Numbered from the stretch's first letter, positions 1-8,634 are shown. The stretch: DNA of 11,186 nt from an uncultured Mollicutes bacterium (GCA_900543055.1 UQQI01000050.1:1-11186); one strand, 5' to 3'. Notes: a model not told the origin generated them from the letters alone. Program-made: numbers and translations.

Positions 1-3000
1 AGGATAAGCCTTACCATTAGATAATTTACTAACAGAATTATGTTTAGCAGTAACTTTTAATTTAGAAACATTACTATCATTAGTAATAACTTTTTCTCCA
101 TCTAAGTAATAATAATTATTTTTATTTACCGAAATTGAATTTCTTAAGTCTTCTGCTTTTAAAGATATTTTTTTACTACTTATACCATTAGTAATAGTAA
201 TATTAAAATCATCAATAAAATTATAATAATAAGTATAAGTAAGTTTATCTAATTCTTTTGTTTCATTATTTATTGTAAAAGAAACAGTATTATCAATTTC
301 ACTAAATTCAACATTTACTTTATCAGCATCACTTGCATAAACTTTAACTTCTGGTAGCGGAGTAAATGCTGCTACTTGTAAACTATTAAGTGATTCCGCT
401 GGAATAGTTCTTCCTGTAGCAGATGGCATATCATTATAGCGTCTTCCATCTGGATAAGTTGAATTAACACTAGGATATTTAGAACTTGATAATCTATCCC
501 AAGTAAAATAACCATCAATACCAATACTTGTATAACTTGATTTACTCTTAAGATTATCTATAGAATATAGTCTTACATTAGATGGAACAACACTTGAGGT
601 AACAACAGTATTATTTGACTTATTACCAGCATAAAGTGCTAGATTACTAATTCTATCTGCATAATCATCATGTCCTCCAATTATATATCCACGAAAACTT
701 GGAGAAGAAACATCACAATCAACATAGTTATTATAAAAATGCCCATTAAATAGCATTTTTTCTGCATATCCAATCAATCCACCAGCATAGTTTGAAGCAG
801 TTACGGTTCCACCCTCAACTAAATCATGATGAATGTAAATCTTATAAGTTTGATCTGTTGTATTTAAGTTTGCAACATATCCAATAATTCCTCCTGCAAA
901 GCTTCCTGTTGCTGTAACAACAGAATTAGTAACGGCATATTGAATTGTATTAGAAGTACTTTCATGTGTTCCAACAATTCCTCCAACTTTGTTACGACCA
1001 GTAATCGTAGTATTGTAAACACCAACTACAGAAACAGTTGCATAAGAAAGTTTTCCCTTTATTCCACCAACATTATCACCTTTTGATTCAATAACAGAGT
1101 CAACTACAGTTGATGATGAAATTGTCCAACCACCAGTTCCAGTAATTCCTCCAACATTTGATGATTCTGTAGTAGTACCTATAACATGACCATTAGCAAA
1201 ATAACCATTAGTAATATTTTCAGAGTATCCTGCAATTCCTCCAATATCGTAAGATCTTGCAGAAACAGTAGTATTTCTAACTCTAGGATTATTTACATTA
1301 CGAGAATAAGACTGCCCATACATTCCACCAACATATCTATATCCTAAAACATCACTATCAGTTATTGAACAATTACTTCCTGTAGCTAGCCCAAATAATC
1401 CACCTACATACTGACTATTATTAGCACTAATATGAATATTATCACCATTTATATTAAATACAGTAGGATCATTTATCCAGTCAGAATATCCAATAAATCC
1501 TCCAACATAACTACTCTTTGCTGTAATATGAACATTACTTACATCAGCATCTTTAATATCAAAATATCTTGTACGACCAATAAATCCACCAACAAAAGAA
1601 TTACCACTTACATTTATATCATACATATGAATAGTACGAATATCCTGAGCAAGATTAAAAGCAACCATTCCAGCATAAGAAATATTAGGTGCGTTTACTG
1701 TAACACTTTCAAATCTAACATTTTCCATATTACCATTTAAATAATTGATAACAGCAGAATAATTACCACTACCAGTATTAGTAATATTAATATTAGAAAA
1801 ATTAACATCGGATATTCTAGCAGCAACAGTATCAATTAACCCTTGTCCTGCTTTATTAAAATTAACAGTAATATTACTTAGTGTATGACCACCATCAGTA
1901 CCTTCAAGTCTATTTATATTAACATTAGTCTTAACATTAGTCTTACCACTAAAATCAATATCTGCAATCAATCTATAATTTTCAAATAAATCTGTACTTA
2001 TATTTTGCCAATCTTCATATTTAGAAATATCCTTATAAAAAGATAATTCAATTTTAGCACCAAAACTTGCTTTTTTAGTCTGACCATCACTAACATATTC
2101 TACTTCATTAATTAAATAACTATCATAATAATGAATAGGTTTTGCAGTAACTTCATATATAGTCTCTCCATCTAAATTAACATTTTTATTAACAGAAATA
2201 ATTTCCATATCATTAAAATTAATGTTCTTAATTTTAAAATTATCAGGATTATTAATACTTAAATTTATAATTGCATTATTTATAGTCTTATTAATTGTAA
2301 TTTCTTTTATTTTAAAATCACTTAAATAAAATTCTATATCTTCTTGATTAGGAAGTAATTTATCACTATTCTTATAAGTTAATTTAGGTAAAACATTATG
2401 CCCATTTTTAGCAATCAACTTACTGTAGTTAAATTCATCACCTAATTGAATTAAACTTTGATAATTTAATTCATGTGTTAACTCTTCTGAAGTAATTAAT
2501 ATATCTCCATTAGCTTGTGTAGATACAAGTCCATTAAGCAATTGACCACTCCAAGCATAATTCGAGTTTACAGCAGTTCTATTACCAATAGTACGACCTT
2601 GATTATAATTAGTTTTACTACTAAATACATCACCTACTACTAAAGTATTTGAAATATAATCATTTGTACTATATCCAACAACACCACCTAAAGAATCTTG
2701 CTGAGTATAAACATCAACTGCACTAAATACTCTTGAAATATATCCAGAATTATAACCTACAATTCCACCAACTTCAACAGTAGTAGTATTGAGCATACCT
2801 TGTGCATATGAATTGTAAACATATCCAGAATTATTTCTTCCAATGAATCCACCAACACCATAGGTTGCAAAAGCCTGAGTAACATTCATATCGAGTCCAC
2901 GAACAAAACTATTTTCAATTATTGTAGTATTATTTTCTCCAATGAATCCACCAATACGTCCCTCATAAGACTTATGTTTTTCATCTTTTATATAAACTTT

Positions 3001-6000
3001 TATATCAGTAACAGAACAATCACTAATTGTCGAACCATTAGTATAAGCCGCTATTCCACCTACTCTATAAGAACCATACAAAGTAACTCCTTTTAAATGA
3101 ACATTTTCAACATCACCTGATGACTGAACTAATCCAATAAAACCAACATATGATGAATATGATAAATCACGATAATTCTCAACATACAAGTTTTTAATAG
3201 TACCACCAGTCAATTGATAAAATATTGGATTACCACTCTCAATTCTTATATTAGAAATAGTATGATTATTACCATCAAACTTACCAGTAAAATTATTTAT
3301 TGGAGTTATTGTCTTATTTATAAAATCAAGATCTGCATATAACTTATAATTTTCTTTAGGTTTAGATGAAATCTTATTAAATTCAGAAATATTAGTAATC
3401 TTTCTATATACATCAAAATCAATAATTCTTTCTTTATCACTAAATGTTCTTGAGTATGTACTATTAGCTGCTGTCATATAAACTATTTTTCTAACACTAT
3501 ATTTAGAAACAAAAGTTTTTGGATTATATGCTCTAAATACAAGTTTAGTTTTTCCATTTGACCAAGACTGACTAATAATTGATGTAGATATATTAGCAAT
3601 TTCAATATCTGTTATTTTTTCACCAGCAGGGTTATTTAAAGTAACAGTAACATTTGCTTCTTCCTCTCCCTCTTCGACTTCATCAACAGTTAAAATATCA
3701 ATCAAATCTGAATCTGTAACTTGAGGAAGTTCAATATAATCTTGCTTAGGCATTACACTAGGCCAATTCAATTGTGGATAATATCCATATTTAACAAAAT
3801 CTTTAACATTAAATGCACCTGAACTATTAAGAATCTTTTCTTGGAAATTTTCATCACGAAGAGATAACTTAGAAATTCTATTAGAATAACTACCAGAATA
3901 GAATTCATCATCAGCATAATATAAATTCTTAGCATTAACTGTACCACTATAAATGTTAGCATCATGCGATAATTGTCTAAAATTCCTTATAGAAGAATCA
4001 CCAGAAGTATATGAATAAGCATTTCTAATAACAGTTCTAGAAATACTAGGGAACATTGTACCAACTTCATTTTGATATCCAATATTTGATTGTAATTCAT
4101 CAATTAAAACAGGAACAGTAGTAAACACGTTAGAAACATATGAATTTTCACTAGCATATGAACCGAATCCACCTAAACGTCTAACATCAAGCGCCGTATT
4201 ATCAAGCCCACGACCATCTATAGGTTCTCCATATAAATAACCATTTCTTAATGTACCATAATTATGATAACTACCTGCATTAACACCACGAGAACCATAT
4301 AAAGGAACTTTTAAATGAATCGCAAAATTTTCTACAGTTCCATAATTAACATGACTAATAAAACTATTAACAACATTTCCCTTCTTATAAGATTGTTCAA
4401 GAGTAATTTTCAAATTAGTAATAGTACCATAATTGTAATAACATATACCATAAAAATCACCATGTACTAAATTTTTATTATAATAATAGTGAATATCCAT
4501 ATTCTTTAAAATACCTTTACTTTTTAAATTATAAATTAAATAAGTAGAAGTACTATTATTATTAGAAGTTCTAAATAAAGGTCTAATTAATTTATGTCCT
4601 TGAAAATCTATTGTTCCATTAAATTCTGAAACATTTCTTGTAGAATCAGTAAAGTCTAAATCATCACTTACTAAATAGTTACCACTCGTATGAATTGCAA
4701 AGAACTCCGTAACATTATGTATCGTTCTAATTTCATCTTCACTTGTAAATTCCACTTTATTCAAATCATAAAATCTACCACGAATTCTAACACTAAGTCT
4801 TATTTCATAATTAGCAGATCTTTCAATTTCATGCTTATTAATAGCATCAACAACACTACCACTATCATTCATTTTAAATGCTTCTGTATCTACTAAATTA
4901 TCATTTTTATAATATCTTAAATAATAATTGTAATCATCAGGTGTAATTTCATTTTTAGAATCAGTTACATTAGTAATAATAGTAGCCATATAATTATCTT
5001 TATCTTTATATTTCTCATAACTTGTTGCCTTACTTCCAACTTCTATTTGAAAGTTCTTAAGTAAAACTGTAGTAATATTATTCTCACCTGCAGTTTCACG
5101 AATAGTAATAGCAATATATGGACTTCCCATAGTAAATTTATAAGAATATGGCTTATACTCTTTGGAGTTTACCCCATTTACAGCATTACTTGCTACATTA
5201 TTACTACCACTATTAGAAATATAAAAAGGTTTTTGATTACTATCTTTATATTTTGCTTCAAAAGAAACCGTAACAGTTTTTCCAACATACTCTGGTAAAT
5301 AATAGAAATAAGTTCTATAACCATTCTTAGCACCTAAAGAGAAAGTTACCTCATCAACAATCTCTCTTCTTGCTTTATCGTAAGATCCTGCACTTTTCCA
5401 TCTCTTGTTATTATTTATATCAAATATATTCTTACTAGTTATTTGATTTAATAAACTATCAATCTCAACAGTACCATATAATCCAACTGAAGTAACTATA
5501 TCTTCACTATATAAAGTTTTATTATCTTCAAATGTACTATTATCAAACCCTATATTATACTCTTCAACAGTATATTTAAAAGTATATGTCTCATTAGCAT
5601 CTAATTTATCAATAGTAATTCTTTGATACTCATAATTTATTCTTAATTCATCAACATAAACTAAGTTACCTGTTCTATCTCTTGCTTCTAAATATACCTT
5701 ATCAGAGGAAATAGCACCATCTGGATCTTCTATTCTAACATCAAAGTCTATCAAATTCTCAGTCGTAAATTTATTTACTATTTGAACAATAGCATCAACT
5801 TTTAAAGTAGTAAAATCCTTAACATTAAATAAAGTTGTAAGTTCATGAGTCTTACTACCTAACTTAACATAAGTAACAATTTCAAAATAATAATTATGAT
5901 TAGATAATAAATTATTAATATCTAAATTATAAATATTACCTGCTTTAAAATGTTCCATTTCAGTTGATTCTATACTAAATGATTTATATAGAGAATTATC

Positions 6001-7872
6001 AGTACCATCTTTAACATTAATCTTAATTGAAGATATTAATTCAATTAATTTATTATTTGTACTCTCAGTATCTAAAGTAATTTTATAAGATGCACTATTA
6101 TTAGTTATCTCATTCTTTACAAATTTTAATCTCGCATAACCAAGAGAAGATATTGGATCCGTTGTAAATTTTCCTTCACTAAGACTTAAATTTTTTTGTA
6201 TTCCATTACCATCTTCCAAATCATAATCACCATACAAGTAAACTTTATATACTTGACTAGCATCTAAATTATCAAAAGTTACAGTCTTATCATCAGGAAC
6301 TTTTCCTTCATATATTATTTGTTTATCAACATCTGTTAAAACATATCTTAAATTAGTAATTGCTATATCATCACGATTTGTAATTTCAAAAGATACTTTT
6401 GCTTTATCAATATCAGTACTTAGAACCTTAACACTAAAACTAGGTTTTTCTTTTAAAGTTTTAAATTTCATATCTTCATATTCAATCTCTAGATTATTAC
6501 CAGCTAAGTCTGTTGCAACAAAGTTAAGTGTATATTCAGTATTACTTTTTAATGTTTTTGCAGTTGAATAATTAATTGAATCTAATTTAGCAAGTTTTTT
6601 TACAAGAGCAGTACTTATTTGATAGTCATTTTTTCCAATAGTTATTTGTAATGATTTTAATCCTTTTAGTACTTCATCAGTCTCTTTATTATTAAGTTTT
6701 ATATCATTAAAATCAGCATAAGATGGATATGACTTAATATTTCCAATAGATAATTTTATTTTTTCAACATTAGAAATATCCAAAGTAGATACTTTAAATT
6801 CCCCAATATTACTTCTTACCACCTGTCCTTTTTCATTTTTATACTCAAAATATGCTTTTATTTCATAATCAGTATCTGGTTTCAAACCAGAAACATCAAT
6901 TGTACCTTCTGTACCAAATGTCTTTCTAACATATAAACTACTACCTATATAAAACTCTAAGGTAGGCATCTTACTTATTCTACTAGTAGGATCATTTATT
7001 TCCAAATCCATCTTAGCAGAATAAATATTTCCTTTTAAATTTTTAAGTTTAGCAGTTGGCTTAATATAAACAACTGTATCTCCTTCTTTAAAACTTGTTG
7101 GAGCATCTTTTTTCTCTGTAGGAACTTTAGTTGCAGGTTTTTTTTCTTCTTTTTCATCATTAATAAGAACAATATTATTAGGTATTTCTTCTTCATCTTT
7201 TAATCCCAGTTTCTTTAACAAGTCATCATAAGTAAATTTCTTATTATTAATTGTCACTATACTAGAATGATCTAGACCACCTAACTCTTTATAAATATAT
7301 TGATCTCCACTCAAAGAATAATATCTTAAATAATTAACAGAAAAATAAATAAATGAATTGGTAGGTAACTTAGTATCTTTTCCGTTTACATTGATATTCA
7401 TATTATCTAAATTAATATATATACCATTATCAAGTTCCATAAATAAGTAAACACTATTATCTGCTCTTTCATAATCTGTTTCATTATATAAAAATTTATT
7501 AGAAACTATTGTATTTTTAACAGTTGATACTTTTTTCCATTTACTATCAACTAAATTACCAACATCATCAATAACTACTATTTCACTACCATCTTTACTA
7601 ACAACAGGATAATTATTATTAATCTGCTTCTTATTTTTTTCTCCAATATAATAATTACCTCTTGAAGAATATAATGCATCATTAGTATGAACAGAACTAT
7701 ATGATAATTTCTTATTTGATTTAACATTTCCATTCATTAAATTATCCGTAACATTATCATCATTAAATACGTAACCTGAAATATCAAACGTCCTAACAAA
7801 AGAATAATTATTAAAGTAAATAAGAATAAAAACAATAAGTATGGTTGCTGCTACAATTATTGCTTTCTTCAC
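1..7872 (-). CDS. Giant N-terminally anchored surface protein with FN3-like, CBM-like and GLUG beta-helix modules (3' end outside window)
   Basis: The frame is open for 2624 codons without a stop from a GTG at 7870-7872 to base 1; I checked it codon by codon. The start is supported by AGGTGA four bases upstream and by the KKA-hydrophobic N-terminus. Residues 4-20 form one membrane segment with no clear signal-peptidase site, so an uncleaved N-in/C-out anchor is likely. In order follow: a domain related to the upstream protein (about 61-225), an acidic/Lys-rich linker (225-264), FN3-like domains (265-804), a CBM-like jelly roll (808-957), another short beta domain (958-1044), and three beta-helix blocks (1046-1372, 1490-1835, 1945-2484) separated by beta-sandwich-like linkers. 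A further beta domain (2505-2624) runs off the edge. No LPXTG or catalytic motif is visible. An adhesin, or the N-terminal half of an M26-type protease, are the best guesses; function is not established. It is translated 9 nt after the preceding gene, surely as one operon. Confidence 0.93.
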   Translation of the reverse strand, partial: MKKAIIVAATILIVFILIYFNNYSFVRTFDISGYVFNDDNVTDNLMNGNVKSNKKLSYSSVHTNDALYSSRGNYYIGEKNKKQINNNYPVVSKDGSEIVVIDDVGNLVDSKWKKVSTVKNTIVSNKFLYNETDYERADNSVYLFMELDNGIYINLDNMNINVNGKDTKLPTNSFIYFSVNYLRYYSLSGDQYIYKELGGLDHSSIVTINNKKFTYDDLLKKLGLKDEEEIPNNIVLINDEKEEKKPATKVPTEKKDAPTSFKEGDTVVYIKPTAKLKNLKGNIYSAKMDLEINDPTSRISKMPTLEFYIGSSLYVRKTFGTEGTIDVSGLKPDTDYEIKAYFEYKNEKGQVVRSNIGEFKVSTLDISNVEKIKLSIGNIKSYPSYADFNDIKLNNKETDEVLKGLKSLQITIGKNDYQISTALVKKLAKLDSINYSTAKTLKSNTEYTLNFVATDLAGNNLEIEYEDMKFKTLKEKPSFSVKVLSTDIDKAKVSFEITNRDDIAITNLRYVLTDVDKQIIYEGKVPDDKTVTFDNLDASQVYKVYLYGDYDLEDGNGIQKNLSLSEGKFTTDPISSLGYARLKFVKNEITNNSASYKITLDTESTNNKLIELISSIKINVKDGTDNSLYKSFSIESTEMEHFKAGNIYNLDINNLLSNHNYYFEIVTYVKLGSKTHELTTLFNVKDFTTLKVDAIVQIVNKFTTENLIDFDVRIEDPDGAISSDKVYLEARDRTGNLVYVDELRINYEYQRITIDKLDANETYTFKYTVEEYNIGFDNSTFEDNKTLYSEDIVTSVGLYGTVEIDSLLNQITSKNIFDINNNKRWKSAGSYDKARREIVDEVTFSLGAKNGYRTYFYYLPEYVGKTVTVSFEAKYKDSNQKPFYISNSGSNNVASNAVNGVNSKEYKPYSYKFTMGSPYIAITIRETAGENNITTVLLKNFQIEVGSKATSYEKYKDKDNYMATIITNVTDSKNEITPDDYNYYLRYYKNDNLVDTEAFKMNDSGSVVDAINKHEIERSANYEIRLSVRIRGRFYDLNKVEFTSEDEIRTIHNVTEFFAIHTSGNYLVSDDLDFTDSTRNVSEFNGTIDFQGHKLIRPLFRTSNNNSTSTYLIYNLKSKGILKNMDIHYYYNKNLVHGDFYGICYYNYGTITNLKITLEQSYKKGNVVNSFISHVNYGTVENFAIHLKVPLYGSRGVNAGSYHNYGTLRNGYLYGEPIDGRGLDNTALDVRRLGGFGSYASENSYVSNVFTTVPVLIDELQSNIGYQNEVGTMFPSISRTVIRNAYSYTSGDSSIRNFRQLSHDANIYSGTVNAKNLYYADDEFYSGSYSNRISKLSLRDENFQEKILNSSGAFNVKDFVKYGYYPQLNWPSVMPKQDYIELPQVTDSDLIDILTVDEVEEGEEEANVTVTLNNPAGEKITDIEIANISTSIISQSWSNGKTKLVFRAYNPKTFVSKYSVRKIVYMTAANSTYSRTFSDKERIIDFDVYRKITNISEFNKISSKPKENYKLYADLDFINKTITPINNFTGKFDGNNHTISNIRIESGNPIFYQLTGGTIKNLYVENYRDLSYSSYVGFIGLVQSSGDVENVHLKGVTLYGSYRVGGIAAYTNGSTISDCSVTDIKVYIKDEKHKSYEGRIGGFIGENNTTIIENSFVRGLDMNVTQAFATYGVGGFIGRNNSGYVYNSYAQGMLNTTTVEVGGIVGYNSGYISRVFSAVDVYTQQDSLGGVVGYSTNDYISNTLVVGDVFSSKTNYNQGRTIGNRTAVNSNYAWSGQLLNGLVSTQANGDILITSEELTHELNYQSLIQLGDEFNYSKLIAKNGHNVLPKLTYKNSDKLLPNQEDIEFYLSDFKIKEITINKTINNAIINLSINNPDNFKIKNINFNDMEIISVNKNVNLDGETIYEVTAKPIHYYDSYLINEVEYVSDGQTKKASFGAKIELSFYKDISKYEDWQNISTDLFENYRLIADIDFSGKTNVKTNVNINRLEGTDGGHTLSNITVNFNKAGQGLIDTVAARISDVNFSNINITNTGSGNYSAVINYLNGNMENVRFESVTVNAPNISYAGMVAFNLAQDIRTIHMYDINVSGNSFVGGFIGRTRYFDIKDADVSNVHITAKSSYVGGFIGYSDWINDPTVFNINGDNIHISANNSQYVGGLFGLATGSNCSITDSDVLGYRYVGGMYGQSYSRNVNNPRVRNTTVSARSYDIGGIAGYSENITNGYFANGHVIGTTTESSNVGGITGTGGWTISSSTVVDSVIESKGDNVGGIKGKLSYATVSVVGVYNTTITGRNKVGGIVGTHESTSNTIQYAVTNSVVTATGSFAGGIIGYVANLNTTDQTYKIYIHHDLVEGGTVTASNYAGGLIGYAEKMLFNGHFYNNYVDCDVSSPSFRGYIIGGHDDYADRISNLALYAGNKSNNTVVTSSVVPSNVRLYSIDNLKSKSSYTSIGIDGYFTWDRLSSSKYPSVNSTYPDGRRYNDMPSATGRTIPAESLNSLQVAAFTPLPEVKVYASDADKVNVEFSEIDNTVSFTINNETKELDKLTYTYYYNFIDDFNITITNGISSKKISLKAEDLRNSISVNKNNYYYLDGEKVITNDSNVSKLKVTAKHNSVSKLSNGKAYP
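421..2040 (-). repeat. Beta-helix block 3 of the giant protein, ten GLUG repeats
   Basis: Residues 1945-2484, the longest block. Cap: YEDWQNIS...NYRLIADIDF...GGHTLSNITV. Ten GG-x-x-G repeats start at residues 2095, 2124, 2157, 2182, 2211, 2241, 2269, 2297, 2327 and 2364, with spacings of 25-37 and mostly 28-30 (bases about 763-1593). After the repeats come a 'NLALYAGN' strand, VPSNVRLYSIDNLKSK and a Trp-containing stretch ending in KYPSV, which resembles the exit region of M26-family N-terminal helices. GLUG helices belong to large surface adhesins and M26 proteases. Confidence 0.75.
2368..3405 (-). repeat. Beta-helix block 2 of the giant protein, GLUG repeats
   Basis: Residues 1490-1835. 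The cap reads NISEFNKI...NYKLYADLDF...NFTGKFDGNNHTISNI, a classic lead-in to GLUG helices. Repeats follow: VGFIG (about 1576), GGIAAY (1605), GGFIGENN (1641), GGFIGRNN (1674), GGIVGYN (1702) and GGVVGYS (1729). Between them are 'V.NSY..G'-type strands (VYNSYAQG, IENSFVRG). It ends near NVLPKL (about 1826). A 27-36-residue period fits one helix coil per repeat. Confidence 0.75.
3757..4737 (-). repeat. Beta-helix block 1 of the giant protein, with NYGT-type repeats
   Basis: Residues 1046-1372. It starts with a cap (NVTEFFAI...NYLVSDDLDF... followed by NGTIDFQGHKL), then coils carrying NYGTITN, NYGTVEN and NYGTLRN at residues 1147, 1176 and 1204, that is 28-29 residues apart. It closes with VKYGYYPQLNWP (about 1360-1371), the usual end of GLUG-type helices. 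The canonical GG(L/I/F)(V/I)G motif is largely missing, so this is a divergent relative of blocks 2 and 3. Confidence 0.6.
5002..5451 (-). other. CBM-like / galactose-binding-like jelly-roll domain in the giant protein
   Basis: Residues 808-957. It opens with NIFDINNNKRW, typical of the 'N(L/I)FD...' start of these domains. It continues with YVGKTVTVSFEAKYK (the usual 'G.tyTvSf.ak' strand) and ends with LLKNFQIEVGSKATSYEKYKD, close to the 'I...q.E.Gs.aT.yepy' closing motif seen in carbohydrate-binding modules and in phage tail or surface proteins. Binding of a glycan is a family-based inference; no ligand residues can be assigned from sequence alone. Confidence 0.6.
5461..7080 (-). other. Array of about five fibronectin type III-like domains in the giant protein
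   Basis: Residues 265-804. Repeating units of about 100-115 residues have the FN3 signature of a strand, a 'L.P.T.Y' or 'L.(A/S).(E/Q)(T/V)Y' element and a closing strand. Examples are SGLKPDTDYEIKAYF (327-341), LKSNTEYTLNF (near 445), LDASQVYKVYLYG (near 540) and LDANETYTFKYTVEEY (near 740). Approximate domains are 265-364, 365-474, 475-574, 575-690 and 691-800. Such arrays usually act as spacers that push binding or catalytic parts away from the cell surface. Domains 2 and 4 are divergent and could be other Ig-like folds. Confidence 0.6.
7198..7812 (-). other. N-terminal ectodomain of the giant protein, related to the adjacent 244-residue protein
   Basis: Residues 21-225 of the giant protein. 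By eye, several anchor points align in order with the neighbouring protein: LYS..(G)NYYI..KNKK.I (67-84 against 86-100), NY..V.(S/T)KD (87-94 against 120-128), SN.FLY (124-129 against 144-149), (L/I)P..S followed by aromatic/hydrophobic residues (169-178 against 172-181), and an acidic turn followed by Y/V-rich strands (about 188-197 against 193-202). The giant protein has an insertion of about 10 residues after FLY. The fold is unknown to me but predominantly beta by pattern. Related origin is well supported; role is unknown. Confidence 0.6.
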
Positions 7873-7876
7873 AATA

Positions 7877-7882
7877 TCACCT
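7877..7882 (-). promoter_or_regulatory. Shine-Dalgarno AGGTGA deciding the GTG start of the giant gene
   Basis: On the minus strand AGGTGA lies four bases before the GTG at 7872 and overlaps the TAA stop of the upstream gene (7882-7884). No ATG sits nearby in frame; the next in-frame ATG would remove the membrane segment. The site therefore fixes GTG as the start and suggests translational coupling. Confidence 0.75.
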
Positions 7883-8616
7883 TACTTTAATCTATTTAAA
7901 TCATCTATATTTTTTCTTAATAACTTATTTTTAGTACCACTTTTTACACTATCAGAACTAATATTAAGTTCAAAAATATCATTCTTATATATAACATCTC
8001 CATCTATCATAGCTGGATAATAATAAACTTTATCTTCATCATAATTATAAATATATAATTCACCATTACCATATGTATAACTAACATAACTCATAGGAGG
8101 TATCTTAATAGATTGATTAGAAAAAGTTACTGTTCCTTCTGTAATAAAGAAATATAAGTCATTACCATCATATAAAAATGAATTACTAATTCTATAATTT
8201 AAATTCTTATTAGTTAACTTATAGTCATCATTATCCTTAGTTAAAACAGTATAATAATTAACTTTATATTGTTTAAAACTAGATTTTGGAAATACAACAT
8301 TCATATTTTTTGGAAAAATAACTTTCTTCTTATTCTTTATATAAACAGGTTCTGAGTATAATTCAAGTTTCTTGTTATTATACTTTAAAGAAGTAACATT
8401 ATTATCATTATCTAAAACAACATCACTATTAAACTCAAACTTTTCTTCTCCAAAATACATATAAATATTTTCGTTCTTTATTTTATATTCATTTAAATCT
8501 TTTTTAGCAAAAAATATTGATATTACTACAATTATTAAGATAATTAAAAGTATTCCTGCTAAAGTAATACCTAATGTTTTTTTATTTTTCTTTATCTTTT
8601 CAATTATATCTTTCAT
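7882..8616 (-). CDS. Bitopic membrane protein of unknown function, ectodomain related to the N-terminus of the giant protein
   Basis: The product is 244 residues: a Lys-rich cytoplasmic N-terminus (1-13), one membrane helix (about 14-37), then a beta-rich extracellular domain with many Tyr, Asn and Lys and no cysteine. The ATG at 8616 follows GGTGATGAT, a usable Shine-Dalgarno sequence. The tail (225-244) is basic and probably disordered. I do not recognise a named family. Its ectodomain aligns by eye with residues 61-225 of the next gene's product, and the two genes are 9 nt apart. A duplicated module, or a partner that interacts with the giant protein or helps its assembly at the membrane, are both possible (inference). 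It opens a new transcription unit downstream of a terminator. Confidence 0.88.
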   Translation of the reverse strand: MKDIIEKIKKNKKTLGITLAGILLIILIIVVISIFFAKKDLNEYKIKNENIYMYFGEEKFEFNSDVVLDNDNNVTSLKYNNKKLELYSEPVYIKNKKKVIFPKNMNVVFPKSSFKQYKVNYYTVLTKDNDDYKLTNKNLNYRISNSFLYDGNDLYFFITEGTVTFSNQSIKIPPMSYVSYTYGNGELYIYNYDEDKVYYYPAMIDGDVIYKNDIFELNISSDSVKSGTKNKLLRKNIDDLNRLK

Positions 8617-8634
8617 ATCATCACCATATAATAT

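Noticed and set aside
763..1593. DNA-level tandem repeat or CRISPR-like array, because short strings such as tccacc recur at about 85-90-base intervals
   Set aside because: The recurrence is only the Gly-Gly codons of the GLUG repeats; the bases between are coding, vary in length and are not identical repeats with spacers.
1432..1740. + strand open frame of 102 codons
   Set aside because: It lies inside the giant minus-strand gene in block 3; its Ile/Asn/Thr/Ser-rich, repetitive translation is what an antisense reading of AT-rich repeats gives. No ribosome binding site.
3768..3965. Minus-strand open frame of 65 codons in another frame
   Set aside because: Shadow of the giant gene, whose own frame shows the conserved block 1 exit sequence through the same bases.
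4690..4896. + strand open frame of 68 codons
   Set aside because: Antisense to the giant gene, no recognisable protein features, no promoter or ribosome binding site.
1..7872. Giant protein as a phage tail fibre, because of the CBM closing motif and beta-helices
   Set aside because: It has an N-terminal membrane anchor, GLUG blocks and FN3-type linkers, and neighbours are chromosomal envelope and division genes with no phage genes.
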